DNA from: Delphinapterus leucas | Taxonomy: Eukaryota; Chordata; Mammalia; Artiodactyla; Monodontidae | DNA length: 64,000 nucleotides | NCBI RefSeq assembly: GCF_002288925.2 | Contig: NW_022098001.1 | Location: forward strand, 1,087,205 to 1,151,204 | Direction: 5' to 3' | In this document: positions 60,302 to 64,000 of the stretch, in pieces | How the letters are laid out: each line of letters opens with the position of its first letter | How positions within the stretch are numbered: the first letter of the stretch is position 1 | Position numbers and translations under genes: made by a program | Notes under the pieces: generated by a model | What the model was told of the DNA's origin: nothing | What the model saw: the letters and a program-made list of their open reading frames with translations, nothing else | Databases searched by the model: none

Positions 60302-61040
60302 GGAACCCTCCTACACTGTTGGTGGGAATGTAAATTGGTGCAGCCACTATGGAAAACAGTATGGAGTTTCCTCAAAAAACTAAAAATAGAGTTGCCACAT
60401 GATCCTGCAATCTCACTCCTGGGCATATATCCAGAGAAAACTCTAATTTGAAAAGATACGTGCACCCTAGTGTCCACTGCAGCACTATTCACAATAGCCA
60501 AGACATGGAAACAACCTAAGTGTCAAATGACAGAAGAATGGATAAAGATGTGGTACATATATATACACAATGGAATACTACTCAGCCATAAAAAAGAACG
60601 AAATAATGCCATCTGCAGAGCAACATGGATGGGCCTAGAGATTATCATACTAAGTGAAATAAGTCAGAAAGAGACAAATACCATATGATATCACTTATAT
60701 GTGGACGCTGAAATACAACACAGATGAACATATCTACAGAACAGAAACAGACTCACAGACATAGAGAACAGACTTGTGGTTGCCAAGGAGGTGGGGGGGG
60801 CAGGGGAGGGACAGATTGGGAGTGTGGGATTAGCAGATGCAGACTATTATATAGAGAATAGATAAACAACAAGGTCCTCCTCTACAGCACAGGGAACTAT
60901 ATTCAATATCCTGTGATAAACCATAATGGAAAAGAATATGAAAAAGAACGTACATATGTTATAACAATCATTTTGCTGCACAGTAGAAATTAACACTGTC
61001 AATCAACCGTACTTCAATAAAATACTTAAAAAACATTTTT
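60302..61040 (+). mobile_element. L1 3' end (sense) with a perfect 14-bp target-site duplication
   Basis: Sense ORF2 C-terminus ([20 protein letters not shown], then [17 protein letters not shown]), 3' UTR with a G-rich block at 60787-60810, and an A-rich tail. The sequence aagtccaacctttt occurs at 60288-60301 and again at 61041-61054. It is the complement of the older L1 family tail seen at 33897. Confidence 0.95.
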
Positions 61041-61054
61041 AAGTCCAACCTTTT

Positions 61055-61269
61055 AAATTTCTTTGAATTTTTTCCCAAGTTAAGACAGAATTCTCCCTTC
61101 AAAAACAAAAAACAAAACTGTGGAATTTTGAAATAGAAGACAGATTAATAATACTGTCTTAAACTTACACATTTATCTAAATGACAGGTTGACATCTTTG
61201 CCTTAATGTTCATAGGAGCCACAGGCATTTCAAAATCCTACTTCTTAAAGGCAATAACAATTACAACTA
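61055..61269. other. Intergenic sequence, nothing recognised
   Basis: No supported feature. Confidence 0.4.
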
Positions 61270-61480
61270 GTACATAAATAGCACCTACTAGGTACCAGCC
61301 ACTGTTCTAGCACTTTACATATTAACTCTTTTCTCACAACAACCCTATTATTATATCACAGAAGAGGAAACTGGGACACAGAAGTTAAGTAGCCTGCCTT
61401 AGTTACACATTAGTTCTTCAGCCAGTAAGTGGCAGAGACTGGATCTGAAACAAGGAAGTATAAACCCTAATGAGCTTTTA
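61270..61480 (-). repeat. MIR SINE (antisense)
   Basis: 'taggtaccagccactgttct', 'agaggaaactgggacacaga' and 'ccagtaagtggcagagactg' are the complement of MIR in the correct order. Confidence 0.85.
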
Positions 61481-62839
61481 GCAGCCACTTGTTAAATCTG
61501 CTTTGCACACACAGGTAGTGACTTGTCCACATACTTCTTGCTGATGTCTTAAGTCATATATGTCTTAAGTTTCTCAGATTTTAAGCAGATGGAGTTGGGA
61601 CACAATTTATTTCTCAATCATTGTTTTTCTTTTGCTTTTTTTCTTGCTGTTGTCAGTATTCAATATCTTCAGAGACAGAGGCTTTGGGAAAGTAATTAAA
61701 AATATTCAAATCAATGGGAACATTTAGAAACTCGTGATCTCACCCCATGCTTGGTGGGGTGGGTCTAGAGAATTTCCACTGTGGTTTCCATAGCAGTGCT
61801 TTTGAACTCCTTCCAAAGGCATGCTTTTTAATGGCTTCCCCAGTGATGATGAGTGACTGACCCCAGCTGTATGATAATTCCAAATCAGGCCTAAAAGGAT
61901 TATTACAGTTTGGTACAATGAGAAGAAAAACTGCTATCCATTTGAACAACCTTCCTTCAGGCAATGCTGTTTTTCATAGTTTTTTTGACTTTCTTTTCTC
62001 CAAGTTTTGGCTCCTGTTTTTTTTTTTTTAATGTCACTTGATGTGTTTTAGTTCTCAAGGTATCACTTCAACCTGTGTTGAATCCTGGGCTAAAAGTACT
62101 TGTTTACTTACCCAAAGACTTTGTTTTACAAAGATAGCAGCCAGCTAAGCTCCCCGATCCACCCGGTGTCCATGAGTCATTCTAACAAAGCAGGAAAGCC
62201 TGTTGACCTATTTGCCAAGTGTCTGCTCTGGAGCCAGTTGCAGTGACAGATTTTTGAGATGCAAGAACTCCTCTGGTAGGGATTTAACTAGTGGTTTCCA
62301 CTGCATTCCTAATAAGACTCTGGAATGATGATTCATAAGAATTGAATCATTATAGAAAATTAAAGAAAGGAGTGGTACAGGCCATCTGTCCCTCAGCAAA
62401 TGTTCTCACTTTGGTGATAACAAACATTGATCCCAGGTCTGACAGCAGTATGAAGGCAAGTATGCCAACTTTTCAAACTGATGTGAAATTAGAAACCAAA
62501 GTCAGTTCGCAATCATCAAACACCAAATATAATGGGATGAGTAGGAAATGTTGCTTTTAATAAACAGGAGAATTCAACATTGCCATAAGCACTTTAAGTT
62601 GTTTGAAGAGAAGCTTTTGGCAATTGTATTCCCTAATTTCCTCTAAGAATTGTATTGAAAATCACATTTAAAAAAAACTATTATGTATTGACACTATTAT
62701 TCTTTTTTCACCCAGAGGGAAGTAATATGCTAAATGACAGCATTCTCTGACTAGCACTGCCAAGCTGGTTTTACCCATTCTGAACTCCACAATCTTAATT
62801 GCAATAGGAATCCTAAAAAGATTCTTTAACTTGGTATAT
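61481..62839. other. Intergenic sequence, nothing recognised
   Basis: The open frames at 61724-61964 and 62342-62560 have no recognisable homology, splice context or codon bias. I treat them as chance. Confidence 0.4.
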
Positions 62840-63312
62840 TTATTGTTGTATTAGGATACTAATTACTAATTAATTATCACAAACTTGGTGGCTTAAAACA
62901 ATATAAACTTACATTAACAGCTCTGGGGGTCAGAAGTCCCAAATGGGTCTCACTGGGCTAAAATCAAGATGTAGAGGAAGATTTGTTTCCTTTACCCTTC
63001 CAGCCTGTTGAGTCTGCCTGCTTTCCTTGACTCAGACCGTCTCATCTTTAGAGCCAGCAATGGTGGTGCAGATTTTCTCATGCTGCCTTACTCTGACACT
63101 GAGTCTTCTTCTGCCTCCCTCTTCCACTTTTTGGTACCCTTTGGATTACACTGGGTCCACCCAGATAATCCAGGATAATCTCCCTATCTTAAAGTCAGCT
63201 GATTAAATAACCTTGTTTCCATCTGCAGCCATAATGTCTTTGCCTTGTACTGTAACATATTCACAGGTTCTGGAGATTAAGATGTGGACATCTTTGGAGG
63301 TGGGAGGGGTGC
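62840..63312 (-). repeat. MaLR-type LTR (antisense, old)
   Basis: 'cttggtggcttaaaacaata', 'tctgggggtcagaagtccc', 'cacccagataatccaggata' and 'attcacaggttctggagatt' are in the antisense order of an old mammalian LTR family. Subfamily not assigned. Confidence 0.6.
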
Positions 63313-63403
63313 TAATCTACTGCCTACAGCTGTCTACAGTCTCCTACCTAGAGATATAGATTTTTACATCAATATTTTTATTTTATTATTTATTTTTGTT
63401 ATC

Positions 63404-63437
63404 TACACACACACACACACACATATATATGTATATA
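63404..63437. repeat. (AC)n(AT)n microsatellite
   Basis: 'acacacacacacacacac' followed by 'atatatatgtatata'. Confidence 0.95.
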
Positions 63438-64000
63438 AAGCAATCTCTATCTTAAATCCTGTTTGAATGAGGCAATGTATAAACAAAATAATAAAAATGT
63501 AAAACTGGTAAAAATATTTCCTATAATTATGATAAAAACTCATATATAAAATGCTCATACACATGGATAATAAAAACCTAAAGATCACCCTCAAATAAAC
63601 AGGAAGATAGCGGATTAAGCACATTTTGAAACAATTTCTGGAAAACAGAAATTGGAAGTGGGTTGATGATGAAACAGCTAGAGAAGATAATTGTAATACA
63701 CCATGAGCACCCTGCTGAAGATATAGGAGCCAGTTTACCAAAAGAGAACCCCAGGCTGTGGGATCAGATTGGGCAGGCTGGGCAGGTGGGACAGTGAATG
63801 AGACAAATCTGAGGGATTAATTACATGTCCCTATATGGGTCAACCGTACCTGTAGGTGTCCCTATTCTCTATCCCGCTCATGGAGCAGAAGCTGATGGTA
63901 TTTTCCAAGGCAAACCATTTGTTGCCTTATTTTAAGAAGGAAGAAAAAAAGACTGATTATCTAGAGACAACTAAGACTTCTGGTGAAGATTTTGGAGCTT
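63438..64000. other. Intergenic sequence at the window end
   Basis: The minus-strand open frame at 63403-63741 starts in purine-rich text and runs into the microsatellite; it is not supported as coding. Nothing else recognised. Confidence 0.4.

Noticed and set aside
47641..64000. TRHR, the gene I would expect further downstream of NUDCD1 from human gene order
   Set aside because: No seven-transmembrane receptor exon is readable on either strand; it probably lies beyond the window.
1..64000. Search for tRNA/rRNA genes, CRISPR arrays and bacterial-type operons
   Set aside because: tRNA-like boxes occur only inside SINEs; no regularly spaced repeats and no prokaryotic gene structure.

Overview
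The window is mammalian nuclear DNA, most likely from a cetacean (a toothed whale is the best guess). The reasons are three tRNA-derived SINEs of the CHR type, many LINE-1 copies with the cetartiodactyl type of 3' UTR, and older mammal-wide repeats (MIR, L2, L1M, MLT1-like LTRs, Tigger). No BovB or ruminant-specific satellite was seen. It is one assembled piece with a 100-N gap at 17484-17583. The species is inferred from repeat types; the repeat names come from memory, not from a search. || The only host gene recognised is the 3' half of NUDCD1 (NudC domain-containing protein 1, also called CML66), on the + strand. Four exons are visible: 2671-2815, 7417-7542, 44847-45006, and the terminal coding exon 47017-47309 with its stop codon. 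Splice sites are canonical and the reading frame is open across all four. They encode about 240 C-terminal residues; the N-terminal exons lie upstream of base 1. The 3' UTR follows, with an AATAAA signal at 47616-47621. || Layout: 1-2670 is an upstream intron with an L1M tail and a MIR. 2816-7416 is an intron with a Tigger-type MITE and old antisense L1M pieces. 7543-44846 is a 37.3 kb intron that has grown by nested insertion. It holds L1M 5' UTR monomers, a CHR SINE, an L1 tail with a 127-bp tandem duplication, an old L1 split by an L1 that keeps its 5' UTR (itself split by a SINE containing the assembly gap), a Tigger1 DNA transposon, an inverted pair of MLT1-like LTRs, L2, a solitary LTR, a 4-kb L1 reaching the start of ORF2, a second long L1 hit by a SINE and by a young L1 tail, and one sense L1M hit by a SINE. 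45007-47016 is the last intron. 47640-64000 is intergenic and contains several sense-strand L1 3' ends, an MLT1-like LTR, MIR and simple repeats. || No RNA genes, CRISPR arrays, operons or novel enzymatic system can be supported. All LINE and transposase reading frames are broken. The most interesting points are the L1 strand switch at the 3' end of NUDCD1, a consensus splice donor inside the last coding exon, a nested palindrome cluster near 14.03-14.12 kb, inverted LTR pairs that could fold in the pre-mRNA, recurrent G-quadruplex motifs in the L1 3' UTRs, and an isolated exon-like coiled-coil reading frame at 57.0 kb.
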